64,000 bases of DNA from Hyphomicrobiales bacterium (GTDB taxonomy: Bacteria; Pseudomonadota; Alphaproteobacteria; Rhizobiales; Rhizobiaceae). How positions within the stretch are numbered: position 1 is the stretch's first letter; each line of letters opens with the position of its first letter. The notes beneath the pieces were generated by a model, which worked only from the letters and a program-made list of their open reading frames with translations, did no database searches and was not told the origin of the DNA. Of the stretch, positions 25,550 to 33,852 are shown in pieces. Where the stretch lies: NCBI GenBank assembly GCA_900466475.1, contig UBMI01000001.1, positions 27,888 through 91,887 of the forward strand. Reading direction: 5' to 3'. The position numbers and the translations under genes are program-made.

Positions 25550-27145
25550 ATGGCCGATATTGCCCCCAGCCATAGCGACGCTTCCCATCCGCTGCATCAC
25601 TCGAACTCCTCCGGCAAATGGTTTCTGCCGGTGTTCGGGCTCGTTGTTGTTTGCGGTCTCGGATATGTCGCCTATGCCCTCGCCCGTGATCTGACTGCCG
25701 CAGTTGCCGTTCCCTGGTTACTTCTCGGTCTTGCGCTGTTGATCGCGCTCGGCTTCGAGTTCGTCAACGGTTTTCACGATACTGCGAATGCGGTGGCAAC
25801 CGTCATCTACACGCGCTCCATGCCAGCGGAATTTGCCGTCATCTGGTCGGGTTTCTTCAATTTCCTCGGCGTTCTGACGTCTACCGGCGCCGTCGCTTTC
25901 GGCATTCTGGCGCTGCTGCCGGTCGAGCTTATCCTGCAGGTCGGCTCCGGATCCGGTCTTGCGATGGTCTTTGCATTGTTGATCGCGGCGATCATCTGGA
26001 ACCTCGGCACCTGGTATCTAGGCCTGCCGTCATCGAGTTCTCACACGCTGGTCGGCTCGATCATCGGCGTCGGCCTCGCCAACCAGTTCCTGGCGCCGGC
26101 AGGGTCCGCTACCAGTGGTGTGGACTGGTCGCAGGCGACGAATATCGGTCTGTCGCTGCTGATCTCGCCGCTCATCGGCTTCGGTCTCTCCGCCATTCTG
26201 CTGCTGGTCCTGAAATTCCTCGTTCGCAAGCCCGAACTCTATCAGGAGCCGAAGGGCAACCAGCCGCCGCCGTTGTGGATTCGCGCCATCCTGATCTTCA
26301 CCTGCACGGGCGTCAGCTTCGCCCACGGCTCGAATGACGGCCAGAAGGGCATGGGCCTCATCATGCTCATCCTCATCGGTCTCGTGCCGACCGCCTTCGC
26401 GCTGAACCGTACGCCTGACGTCAACTATCTCGAAGCCTACAAGTCGGCTTCGGCACAGGTGGAAACGGCACTGGGCAAGTATGTGAAGCCGGGTGTGACT
26501 GTTGGCGATTACAAAGCCGAGATCAGCAATGCCGTCAAGAACAAGGTCTGGACGGATGCGACCACGCCGGCGCTGCAGGAATATATCCATCATACAAGCG
26601 CTGAAGTGGCTGCCTTCCCGACGCTGGAAGCCGTTCCGACAAATCTTGTCGGCAACATCCGCAACGACATCTATCTGATCGGTGAGGCGCTGAAGCTCAT
26701 CGACAAGCAGAAGCTGTTGCCGATGGACGCGACCGATCTGAAGGCGGTCACCGCCTATCATGCCTCGGTCGACAATGCGACGAAGTTCATTCCGCTGTGG
26801 GTGAAGGTCGCGGTGGCGCTGGCTCTCGGCCTTGGCACGATGGTCGGCTGGAAGCGCATCGTCGTCACCGTTGGCGAAAAGATCGGCAAGACGCATCTAA
26901 CCTACGGACAGGGTGCTGCTGCGGAAGTCGTCGCCATGGTGACGATCGCCTCGGCGGACCATCTCGGCCTGCCGGTTTCGACCACGCATGTGCTGTCGTC
27001 GGGCGTTGCCGGCACGATGGCTGCGAATGGGTCGGGCCTGCAATGGTCGACCGTGCGCAATATGATCATGGCCTGGGTGCTGACGCTGCCGGCCTCGATC
27101 GCGATCGCCTTCCTGCTGTTCGTGATCCTGCGTCAGGTCTTCTAG
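25550..27145 (+). CDS. Low-affinity inorganic phosphate transporter (PiT family)
   Basis: A 531-residue membrane transporter. The two inverted PiT signatures are present: FEFVNGFHDTANAVATVIYT at about residues 67-86 and a second GQGAAAEVVAMVTIASADHLGLPVSTTH block near 450-480; SFAHGSNDGQKGMGLIM marks the middle repeat. The central loop (about 290-410) is a long helical soluble insertion. It probably imports phosphate as a metal-phosphate complex with protons. ATG at 25550 follows AAGGAAC. Convergent with the GGDEF-EAL gene. Confidence 0.93.
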   Translation: MADIAPSHSDASHPLHHSNSSGKWFLPVFGLVVVCGLGYVAYALARDLTAAVAVPWLLLGLALLIALGFEFVNGFHDTANAVATVIYTRSMPAEFAVIWSGFFNFLGVLTSTGAVAFGILALLPVELILQVGSGSGLAMVFALLIAAIIWNLGTWYLGLPSSSSHTLVGSIIGVGLANQFLAPAGSATSGVDWSQATNIGLSLLISPLIGFGLSAILLLVLKFLVRKPELYQEPKGNQPPPLWIRAILIFTCTGVSFAHGSNDGQKGMGLIMLILIGLVPTAFALNRTPDVNYLEAYKSASAQVETALGKYVKPGVTVGDYKAEISNAVKNKVWTDATTPALQEYIHHTSAEVAAFPTLEAVPTNLVGNIRNDIYLIGEALKLIDKQKLLPMDATDLKAVTAYHASVDNATKFIPLWVKVAVALALGLGTMVGWKRIVVTVGEKIGKTHLTYGQGAAAEVVAMVTIASADHLGLPVSTTHVLSSGVAGTMAANGSGLQWSTVRNMIMAWVLTLPASIAIAFLLFVILRQVF

Positions 27146-27157
27146 GTCTGAGCCTGG

Positions 27158-28729
27158 TCAAGCCGTAGAGGCCAGACCAGCATTTTGACTTTCGATAAAG
27201 ATGCTCGCCTCTGCGGCGGGCATCGCCTTGCCGAAGAGATAGCCCTGGCCGATATCGCAGCCGAGTTGCAGCAGATACGCGAGCTGGACGTGCTCCTCGA
27301 TGCCTTCCGCCGTTGTCTTGATGTTGAGGCTCCTGCCGAGTGCGAGCATGGCACGGACGATCTTGTCCTGCTTTTCGTCCTCGCGGCAGGTTGCGATGAA
27401 GCTCTTGTCGATCTTGATTTTGTCGAAGCGGTAGCGGGCGAGCTGCGCGAGGCTCGAATAGCCCGTGCCGAAGTCGTCGAGTGCGATCTGCACACCTGCC
27501 TCGTGCAGTTCATCGAGAATATGCGCAGCTATCGCCGGATCCTGGATCAGCGCGTTTTCGGTAATTTCCACCTCGAGCCGTTTCGCCGGCAGACGACTTG
27601 CTGTCAGCACCTTGAGAATGCGCGAGGTAAGCAGCTTGTCTTCCATCTGCACCGGCGAAACATTGAAGGACAGCCTGACATGGTCGGGCCAGTCCAGCGC
27701 ATCGTGGCATGCCTGGGTCAGGAGGTTTTCGAACAGTTCGGTGATCATGCCGGTTTCTTCGGCAATACTGATGAAGACAGGCGGCGGGATGTTCATGCCG
27801 TCTTCATCGGTCCACCGCGCAAGCGCCTCGAAGCCGCAGAGCCTGCCGCTCCTAAGGTCGATCAGCGGCTGGTAGTGGATCTTGATGGCCTTGCTTTGAA
27901 TGGCTCCGCGCAGTTTTGTCTCTAGCGATGCGCGTTCCGTCACCCTGTCCTGCATGGATGGTTCAAAGATCAGGCTGTGGTTAGGGCCGCGCGATTTCGC
28001 CTCGTACATGGCAAGATCGGCGCGATGGGCAGCATCCTCCAAGGGTTCGGCGCCCTCGTTCCAGCGATCGTAGCCGACGCTGGCACCGACCTCGACAGCA
28101 AAGCCATCGATCAGGATCGGGCGGGTAACCGCCTGGATGAGCACTTTGGCGAACCATTCCTCGCGGGCTGCTGTAAGGCCGAGGGCAATGATGATGAATT
28201 CATCGCCGCCGAAACGATAGACGCAATCGGCATTGCCAAGTGCACAAATGCGCTTGGACACTTCCACCAGCAAGACGTCGCCGCCCTTATGGCCGACAAG
28301 ATCGTTGACCTTCTTGAAGCCGTCGAGGTCGACGGAGAAGATCGTGACATTGCTGCTGGATTCTTCGGGAATATTGCCCTGTGTATCGGAGAGCTTCGGC
28401 AAAATCTTGCGCTCGAAGGCGTAACGGTTCGGAAGCTTCGTCAGATGATCATGGGTGGCCGTCCAGTCGGCGCGCGCCTGGGCGGCATCGCGAAGCTGCA
28501 TCTCCTTGCGAAGGTCGGCGATGCGCAACACGGAATAGATGAAGCTCATACCGCCGGCGATGCCGAGAGCGAGCACAAACTTGTCTGCACCGTAATTTTC
28601 GAAACGGCTCATGAAGGTGACGAGCCAGCTATCGACATCAAGCAGGGCACCCGAAATCCACAACGCCGCACCAAGCGCCATGATCGTCAGGCATTGCCTT
28701 CCCGCCCTGCTCCTGAAGAACTCCAGCAT
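27158..28729 (-). CDS. Membrane GGDEF-EAL cyclic-di-GMP protein
   Basis: A 523-residue protein. Two N-terminal hydrophobic segments (CLTIMALGAALWISGALL and FVLALGIAGGMSFIYSVL) are followed by GGDEF at about 180 in RFGGDEFIII and EAL in FEALARWTDED, with DDFGTGYSS and TTAEGIEEH intact. Both catalytic centres look competent; the RxxD inhibition site is absent (GNAD there). The start at 28729 is set by GGAGAAACGG before MLEFFRS; in-frame starts at 28741 and 28747 are alternatives. No sensor domain is seen between the membrane part and GGDEF. Confidence 0.93.
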   Translation of the reverse strand: MLEFFRSRAGRQCLTIMALGAALWISGALLDVDSWLVTFMSRFENYGADKFVLALGIAGGMSFIYSVLRIADLRKEMQLRDAAQARADWTATHDHLTKLPNRYAFERKILPKLSDTQGNIPEESSSNVTIFSVDLDGFKKVNDLVGHKGGDVLLVEVSKRICALGNADCVYRFGGDEFIIIALGLTAAREEWFAKVLIQAVTRPILIDGFAVEVGASVGYDRWNEGAEPLEDAAHRADLAMYEAKSRGPNHSLIFEPSMQDRVTERASLETKLRGAIQSKAIKIHYQPLIDLRSGRLCGFEALARWTDEDGMNIPPPVFISIAEETGMITELFENLLTQACHDALDWPDHVRLSFNVSPVQMEDKLLTSRILKVLTASRLPAKRLEVEITENALIQDPAIAAHILDELHEAGVQIALDDFGTGYSSLAQLARYRFDKIKIDKSFIATCREDEKQDKIVRAMLALGRSLNIKTTAEGIEEHVQLAYLLQLGCDIGQGYLFGKAMPAAEASIFIESQNAGLASTA

Positions 28730-28964
28730 CCGTTTCTCCATCTCCACCCGGGGCCGGAAATATCATCAAATTCTGAAATGTTTATTGAAACCTGAAGGCG
28801 AATTGTCGGGGCTCTGCCAGCAAACGACGGCGAATCCGCGGACAATGAGGCTATATTTCGTGCCGGGAAACGGCTTTCGAGATACGAAGCCGGGTGCCAA
28901 ATTTACTGCTTGTTGAAACCTTTGACCGCTTGCCGCTTTATGCCTTCGCAACGGATGCAAGCGG

Positions 28965-29207
28965 ATGTCTCTCTTCTATTTCAAGACTATAGACAATGAC
29001 GGCACGGTTCCCGGAGACCTGCCATTCGAATTTCCCGACCTATTCGCCGCCGTGGAGGAGGCAAAGCATGTGCTGGCGGAAATGGCGCTCGACGGCTTGC
29101 CGCAATGGCCGGGCGGATCGCTGGGCATCGAAGTGCAGAACGGCGACCGCTCTCCGATCGTGCGGCTGCGGCTGGAGCTGAAAGTCGACTACATCCGGTC
29201 GCCCTGA
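28965..29207 (+). CDS. DUF6894-like small protein
   Basis: An 80-residue soluble protein, SLFYFKTIDNDGTVPGDLPF then EFPDLFAAVEEAKHVLAEMA and a C-terminal GSLGIEVQNGDRSPIVRLRL. This aromatic start, the D-L-A-A-V-x-E-A helix and the final V/I-x-x-E/D-G strand are the plan of the DUF6894 proteins that are numerous in rhizobia and of unknown function. The ribosome site is weak. It is followed by another small stress-type gene. Confidence 0.72.
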   Translation: MSLFYFKTIDNDGTVPGDLPFEFPDLFAAVEEAKHVLAEMALDGLPQWPGGSLGIEVQNGDRSPIVRLRLELKVDYIRSP

Positions 29208-29237
29208 ACGGAACCAATGTTGCTTCCAAGCCGTTGA

Positions 29238-29618
<381 letters not shown>

Positions 29619-29649
29619 TCTGCCCATTCATGGCCGCACCGGCAGAAGG

Positions 29650-29687
29650 CGCCCTGTGATCATCAGCTTGATCGCAGGGCGTTTTTC
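29650..29687 (+). terminator. Intrinsic terminator before the histidine kinase gene
   Basis: CGCCCTG pairs with CAGGGCG, extended inside by GATCA/TGATC, and followed by TTTTT. It separates the FPASDP protein gene from the kinase gene. Confidence 0.85.
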
Positions 29688-29730
29688 GGTCACAGGTACT
29701 TTAGAACCAGAAGCCCAAAGATCGCTCTTC

Positions 29731-31224
29731 ATGCCCTCCTCAAATGCCCCTTTCGTGCGCTCCGCGCTGATCATGCTTGCGCTCGGTGTGTTGATTCTGA
29801 CGTTGATTGTCGGGACCTCGCTCTGGCTTGTTCGTGAAAACAGCGTCTATTCCGATGAGGTGGCGCAGATACGTCAGGTGCGCAGCGCGGCCGCCGATCT
29901 GCTATCGACGCTGCAGGACGCCGAGACCGGCCAGCGCGGCTTTCTGCTGACGCTGGATCGGAAATACCTCGATCCCTACAATGCAGCGATTGAAAGTCTC
30001 TCGGAGCGGCGCCAGCGGTTGCAGGACGCCACCAATGATGCCTTGCGCTACAGCGGAAGCATGGCTTCTCTTGATAATGCGATCGACGCCAAGCTCAAGG
30101 AGCTTTCATCGACCATTACGCTCGCCTCGCAAGGGCAGATGGCGGATGCACTTGCCATCGTCCGCGGCGATGCCGGCAATGCAGCAATGGCAGTGGCACG
30201 CTCGACGCTCACCGGTCTCATCGCTTCGACAGACGATCGGCTGCGGGTTGTCGTTACGGAACAATTGAATGGGGCCGCCAATCTGCAATGGGTCACGGTT
30301 GGCGGCGCAATTGCCATTGTCATCGTCGTCGGTGGCGCCATCCTCATCATCGTCCAGCACGTGCGAGAACTTTCGCGGGCGCAGAGGGAGCTCGAAGTGC
30401 TCAATGTCGGGCTGGAAGAGCGCGTGAGCGAGCGCACCGAAGATCTTATGCGGGCGAACCAGGAAATCCAGCGTTTCGCTTATATCGTCACGCACGATCT
30501 CCGCGCGCCGCTCGTCAACATCATGGGCTTTCTGAGCGAACTGGAAACCAGCCTGAAGGCGGTAACCGCTTATGTTGTTGCAGATGACAGAGCGCCGAGC
30601 GAAGAGGAAATCAGGGAGGCGCGGCTTGCGGTGCAGGAAGACCTACCGGAGGCAATGAATTTCATCCGCTCCTCCACGCGCAAGATGGACTCGCTGATCA
30701 ATGCCATCCTGAAGATTTCGCGAGACGGCCGGCGCAAGCTTGCCCCGGAGCGCATCGATCTCAAGGCGTCGCTCGAAACGGCGGCCGCGAGCGTCCAGCA
30801 TCAGATCGCCGCTTCCGATGGAACGGTGGAAATCGACGTGCGCGTGCCTTCGCTTGTGACGGACCGCTTCTCGCTCGACCAGATTTTCGGCAATATCTTC
30901 GACAACGCAGTAAAATATCGTTCGCCGGCCCGGCCGCTCGATTTGCGGGTGAGGGTAGTGCCGGCGGGCAAAGGGCGTGTCCAGATTGACGTCAAAGACA
31001 ATGGCCGCGGTATTGGAAAGGCGGATCTGGAGCGGGTATTCGAGCTTTTCCGACGCGCCGGCGAGCAGGACCAGGCGGGTGAGGGCATCGGACTTGCCTA
31101 TGTGCGCTCGTTAATACGAAATTTGGGAGGCGATGTTACGGTCGATTCGGCCGAAGGCGTCGGAAGTACATTTACACTCGTACTGCCGGCAGACCTCAGC
31201 GCGATTATAAAGGCAGAAACATGA
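29731..31224 (+). CDS. CHASE3-domain sensor histidine kinase
   Basis: A 497-residue membrane kinase. Membrane segment 1 is at about 10-33, then a periplasmic CHASE3 domain (QVRSAAADLLSTLQDAETGQ onward), membrane segment 2 at about 185-208, a coiled linker, HisKA with phospho-acceptor H255 in YIVTHDLRAPL, and an ATPase domain with N-box FDNAVKYRS, DNGRGIG and GEGIGLAYVRSL. The start ATG 29731 lacks a clear ribosome site. It overlaps the response-regulator gene by ATGA, so the two are translationally coupled. Confidence 0.92.
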   Translation: MPSSNAPFVRSALIMLALGVLILTLIVGTSLWLVRENSVYSDEVAQIRQVRSAAADLLSTLQDAETGQRGFLLTLDRKYLDPYNAAIESLSERRQRLQDATNDALRYSGSMASLDNAIDAKLKELSSTITLASQGQMADALAIVRGDAGNAAMAVARSTLTGLIASTDDRLRVVVTEQLNGAANLQWVTVGGAIAIVIVVGGAILIIVQHVRELSRAQRELEVLNVGLEERVSERTEDLMRANQEIQRFAYIVTHDLRAPLVNIMGFLSELETSLKAVTAYVVADDRAPSEEEIREARLAVQEDLPEAMNFIRSSTRKMDSLINAILKISRDGRRKLAPERIDLKASLETAAASVQHQIAASDGTVEIDVRVPSLVTDRFSLDQIFGNIFDNAVKYRSPARPLDLRVRVVPAGKGRVQIDVKDNGRGIGKADLERVFELFRRAGEQDQAGEGIGLAYVRSLIRNLGGDVTVDSAEGVGSTFTLVLPADLSAIIKAET

Positions 31225-31661
31225 AAGCTACCGGCAAAGAAGTCACCATCGTCATGATCGAGGACGATGAGGGGCATGCCCGTCTCATCGAGAAGAACGT
31301 GCGCCGTGCAGGCGTCAACAACGAGATCGTGCCGTTTACCAACGGCACCAGCGCTCTCGATTTCATTCTCGGAGCGGATCGCAGCGGCGAAGTGAGCCGC
31401 GACCGCTATCTTCTCGTTCTGCTTGACCTGAACCTGCCGGATATGTCGGGCATCGATATTCTCGAGAAGATTAAGGGCAACGAGCATACCAAGCGTCTGC
31501 CGGTGGTGATCCTGACGACGACCGACGATGAGCGTGAAATCCAGCGCTGCTACGATCTCGGCGCCAATGTCTACATTACCAAGCCGGTCGATTACGACAA
31601 TTTCGCTCACGCGATCCGCCAACTCGGCCTGTTCTTTGCGGTCATCCAGATCCCGCAATAA
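31221..31661 (+). CDS. Single-domain response regulator (CheY-like)
   Basis: A 146-residue receiver without output domain. The acidic pocket is EDD at 14-16, the phospho-acceptor is D69 in LLDLNLPDMSG, and the conserved Lys is in ITKPVDY. The insertion around ILGADRSGEVSRDRY is typical of the receivers related to cyanobacterial Rcp1. It overlaps the kinase stop by four bases and is its obvious partner. The downstream target is not in the operon; a further phosphotransfer step is possible. Confidence 0.93.
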   Translation: MKATGKEVTIVMIEDDEGHARLIEKNVRRAGVNNEIVPFTNGTSALDFILGADRSGEVSRDRYLLVLLDLNLPDMSGIDILEKIKGNEHTKRLPVVILTTTDDEREIQRCYDLGANVYITKPVDYDNFAHAIRQLGLFFAVIQIPQ

Positions 31662-31673
31662 GCCGGCAAAGAG

Positions 31674-31704
31674 AAAGGCGAGCAGCCTTGGCACGCTCGC
31701 CTTT
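31674..31704. terminator. Bidirectional terminator
   Basis: AAAGGCGAGC pairs perfectly with GCTCGCCTTT across an 11-base loop. It serves the convergent response-regulator gene and the 39-codon gene. Confidence 0.7.
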
Positions 31705-31720
31705 GACGTACTCTGACAGT

Positions 31721-31840
31721 TCAGGCGACATTGATCAGCAATGGTACGCTGATCATGATGCCGACGAGAACGGCGACGACAGTTGCGACACGCACGATGC
31801 GAATACGCCGCGTGCGCTCCCCACTCCAGTCATAGGTCAT
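31721..31840 (-). CDS. 39-residue single-pass membrane micro-protein
   Basis: The frame reads MTYDWSGERTRRIRIVRVA then TVVAVLVGIMISVPLLINVA and stops. A positively charged N-terminus precedes one membrane helix (about residues 18-38), so the tail is probably periplasmic. GAGGAGAC stands 4 to 6 bases before the ATG, a strong ribosome site, and a terminator follows. It is too short for usual gene finding but has the marks of a translated gene. Function unknown; a small membrane regulator is one possibility. Confidence 0.62.
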   Translation of the reverse strand: MTYDWSGERTRRIRIVRVATVVAVLVGIMISVPLLINVA

Positions 31841-31940
31841 TTTTCGTCTCCTCGGGGAAGGACGTAGAGCCCGGAACTCCGGGTTCAACATGTATGACTG
31901 TGTTTGCTTGTGTAAGGCTGGACTAATTTACGAGGATTGT

Positions 31941-32486
31941 TCAGAAACGCAGTGACCAGCGGCGACCGTCATGCGTCATGCGCACTATGCCGAGCGGCTG
32001 GACATCGATGGTCCAGAAGGAGGCGAAGGGCGCCTTCAGCACGTCCAGGATCGCAGCGCGGATAACGGTTGCGTGGGTGACCGCAACGACATGGCCGCCG
32101 AGCGGCATTTCCTCGTTCATCCAGCCGGCTACGCGCTTGCAAAGCTGTTCCAGGCTCTCACCCTCATGAGGAGAAGCCTCGGGATCAGACATCCAGAGGG
32201 CAAGATTTTCCGGTTCTTCGGAGTGAAGGCTCATGAGCGGCTTGCCGGTCCAGCGTCCGTAGTCGCAATCCCTGAGCGAAGGGGCACGGGTCGCGTCGAA
32301 GCCCAGCATGTGCGCCGTCTGCAGGGCGCGCAGCGCCGGGCTCGCGAAAACCCTGTCCGCTCGCCCAGGCGCTGGCAACATGGCCTCGCTCAGCGCCTGT
32401 TCCTCCAGCGGTTCATCCGTGGGAAACGATGCGGTGCGATTTGCCGCCGTGGCACCGTGGCAGATCCATGTGAGGCGGGTGGTCAC
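31941..32486 (-). CDS. Histidine-phosphatase-like protein with CHG in place of RHG
   Basis: A 181-residue cytoplasmic protein with the phosphoglycerate-mutase/histidine-phosphatase fold. The N-terminal strand reads TRLTWICHGATAANR, so the invariant Arg of the RHG motif is Cys. The second Arg (ASPALRALQTAHML) and the second His (AVTHATVIRAAI) are present. The GTG at 32486 is the likely start with AGGAGG 12 bases upstream; ATG 32534 would extend it by 16 residues. It is divergent from the riboswitch-controlled cobalt genes, so a CobC-like link to cobalamin is possible but unproven. Confidence 0.75.
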   Translation of the reverse strand: MTTRLTWICHGATAANRTASFPTDEPLEEQALSEAMLPAPGRADRVFASPALRALQTAHMLGFDATRAPSLRDCDYGRWTGKPLMSLHSEEPENLALWMSDPEASPHEGESLEQLCKRVAGWMNEEMPLGGHVVAVTHATVIRAAILDVLKAPFASFWTIDVQPLGIVRMTHDGRRWSLRF

Positions 32487-32575
32487 GTTGCTCGGCGCCC
32501 TCCTGATATGGGGCGGGATGGCCGCCGCCCGCATATGAAGTTTCGTTGACAGTATCTTTGACGAACAGATATAAC

Positions 32576-32682
32576 CGTGACGTTGCGGGTTTGGAAGCCG
32601 GTGAAAGTCCGGCGCGGTCGCGCCACTGTGACCAGCGTGTCGAAATTCTTCGCGTTGGAAGTCAGACCTTACCGCACGCAAG
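32576..32682 (+). ncRNA. Cobalamin riboswitch
   Basis: The leader of cbtB has the B12-box core: GGAAGCCGGTGAAAGTCC, GGCGCGGTCGCGCCACTGTGA and, after a variable arm, GGAAGTCAGACCTTACCGC. A closing stem TGCGG/CCGCA can form between about 32584 and 32676. It should switch off cbtBA when adenosylcobalamin is plentiful. Confidence 0.93.
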
Positions 32683-32717
32683 ATCTTCGACTGAACGCGT
32701 CATTCCAGGAGGAATAC

Positions 32718-32927
32718 ATGTCTGATACCACTTTTGCGCCCGTCGCAGCCCCCGCACCGATTCCGCTTGGCCAGATCATGCCCTGGGCGATCTTCGGCGG
32801 CCTGCTGATGCTGATTGCCATCTATTTCGTCGGCACCGAAGAGGGTGCGATGGCGCTCTTCAACGGCACGTATGTGCATGAATTCGTTCATGATGCTCGC
32901 CACCTTCTCGGCTTCCCCTGCCACTAA
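32718..32927 (+). CDS. cbtB: Cobalt transporter subunit CbtB
   Basis: A 69-residue protein with one membrane helix (about 20-40, IMPWAIFGGLLMLIAIYFVG). The C-terminal HEFVHDARHLLGFPCH holds the conserved His cluster thought to bind cobalt. AGGAGG stands right before the ATG, and a cobalamin riboswitch precedes it. cbtA follows after a RIME-like repeat. Length and motif match the family well. Confidence 0.94.
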   Translation: MSDTTFAPVAAPAPIPLGQIMPWAIFGGLLMLIAIYFVGTEEGAMALFNGTYVHEFVHDARHLLGFPCH

Positions 32928-33031
32928 AGCGCGTGGCGATCTTCCGGATCCGCCCGATACGTTATAGATTTTTGTTTTCTTGCATGCCGTCATCGCAAAG
33001 CCGATGAGCGCTTTTGCACGACATGCTTTAG
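32926..33031. repeat. RIME1-like intergenic mosaic element, copy 1
   Basis: About 106 bases that align with the element at 59358-59461: both open AAAGCG(C/T)G, share TCCGC near base 25, TTTGTTTT, GCATG(C/T)CGT(C/T)ATCGCAAA, CTTTTGC and CATGCT. The second palindrome GCATGC.../...GACATGC is recognisable; the first is worn. It starts inside the cbtB stop codon and ends at the ribosome site of cbtA. Confidence 0.75.
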
Positions 33032-33044
33032 GGGAGTGTCTCAC

Positions 33045-33779
33045 ATGGTTGGAAATCTTCTGCTTCGCGGCATGATCGCGGGCGCGATTGCCGGCATCCT
33101 CATTTTCGCCTTTGCGCGCCTCTTCGGCGAACCGCTCGTCGATGCGGCGATTGCCTTCGAAGAAGCGACGGCGCAGGCGGCCGGTACCGCTGCCGAGCCT
33201 GAAATCGTCAGCCGCGCCATCCAGGCAGGGCCTGGGCTTCTTGTCGGCGTCATGGCCTATGGCGTTGCCGTCGGCGGGCTGTTTGCGCTTGTCTTCGCCT
33301 TCGTGCATGGCCGCTTCAGCAGCCTCTCGGCACGCGGCACGTCAGCCGTTATCGCCGCAGCTGCTTTCGTCGCCATCGTTATCGTTCCGGCCATCAAGTA
33401 TCCGGCCAATCCGCCGGCCGTCGGCAGCTCGGATACGATCGGCGTGCGCACCGAGCTGTTCTTCCTGATGATCGTCGTTTCGATTGCTTCGCTGGTCGCG
33501 GCCGTCGCAATTGCCCGCAGTCTGGCGGCACGTTACGGCTCATGGAATGGGGCGATCGTTGCGGGTGTTCTCTTCGTCGTGTTCATCGGTCTGGTGGAAT
33601 ATCTGCTGCCGCCAATCAATGAAGTGCCGGAGAATTTCTCGGCGACGGTTCTATGGCGCTTCCGCATGACCACGCTCGGCATGCATATGATCCTCTGGTT
33701 GGTGCTCGGTCTTGCTTTCGGCGCGCTGGCTGAGAAGCGTCTCGGAGCGAAGAGCGGGTTGCGCCCCGCCTATCGATAA
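33045..33779 (+). CDS. cbtA: Cobalt transporter subunit CbtA
   Basis: A 244-residue inner-membrane protein with about five to six membrane segments, beginning MVGNLLLRGMIAGAIAGILI. The family features are the N-terminal GxIAGxL helix, the loop with SRAIQAGPGLLVGVMAYGVAVGG, and a His near the C-terminal helix (LGMHMILWLVLGLAFG). GGGGAG precedes ATG 33045 by 8 bases; a GTG at 33036 is less likely. With CbtB it forms a B12-controlled cobalt uptake system. Confidence 0.93.
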   Translation: MVGNLLLRGMIAGAIAGILIFAFARLFGEPLVDAAIAFEEATAQAAGTAAEPEIVSRAIQAGPGLLVGVMAYGVAVGGLFALVFAFVHGRFSSLSARGTSAVIAAAAFVAIVIVPAIKYPANPPAVGSSDTIGVRTELFFLMIVVSIASLVAAVAIARSLAARYGSWNGAIVAGVLFVVFIGLVEYLLPPINEVPENFSATVLWRFRMTTLGMHMILWLVLGLAFGALAEKRLGAKSGLRPAYR

Positions 33780-33786
33780 GGTGCGG

Positions 33787-33812
33787 TAGAGGGGGCTTGC
33801 TGCTCCCTCTTT
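33787..33812 (+). terminator. Weak hairpin after cbtA
   Basis: AGAGGG pairs with CCCTCT across an 11-base loop, followed by TTC only. It may attenuate rather than fully stop transcription into the next gene. Confidence 0.4.
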
Positions 33813-33852
33813 CCTCGCGAGCCAGCGGCTTGTGCTCGGAGTTAGACCCTTT

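Noticed and set aside
26041..26896. Minus-strand frames over the phosphate transporter
   Set aside because: Shadows; the plus-strand product has both PiT signatures.
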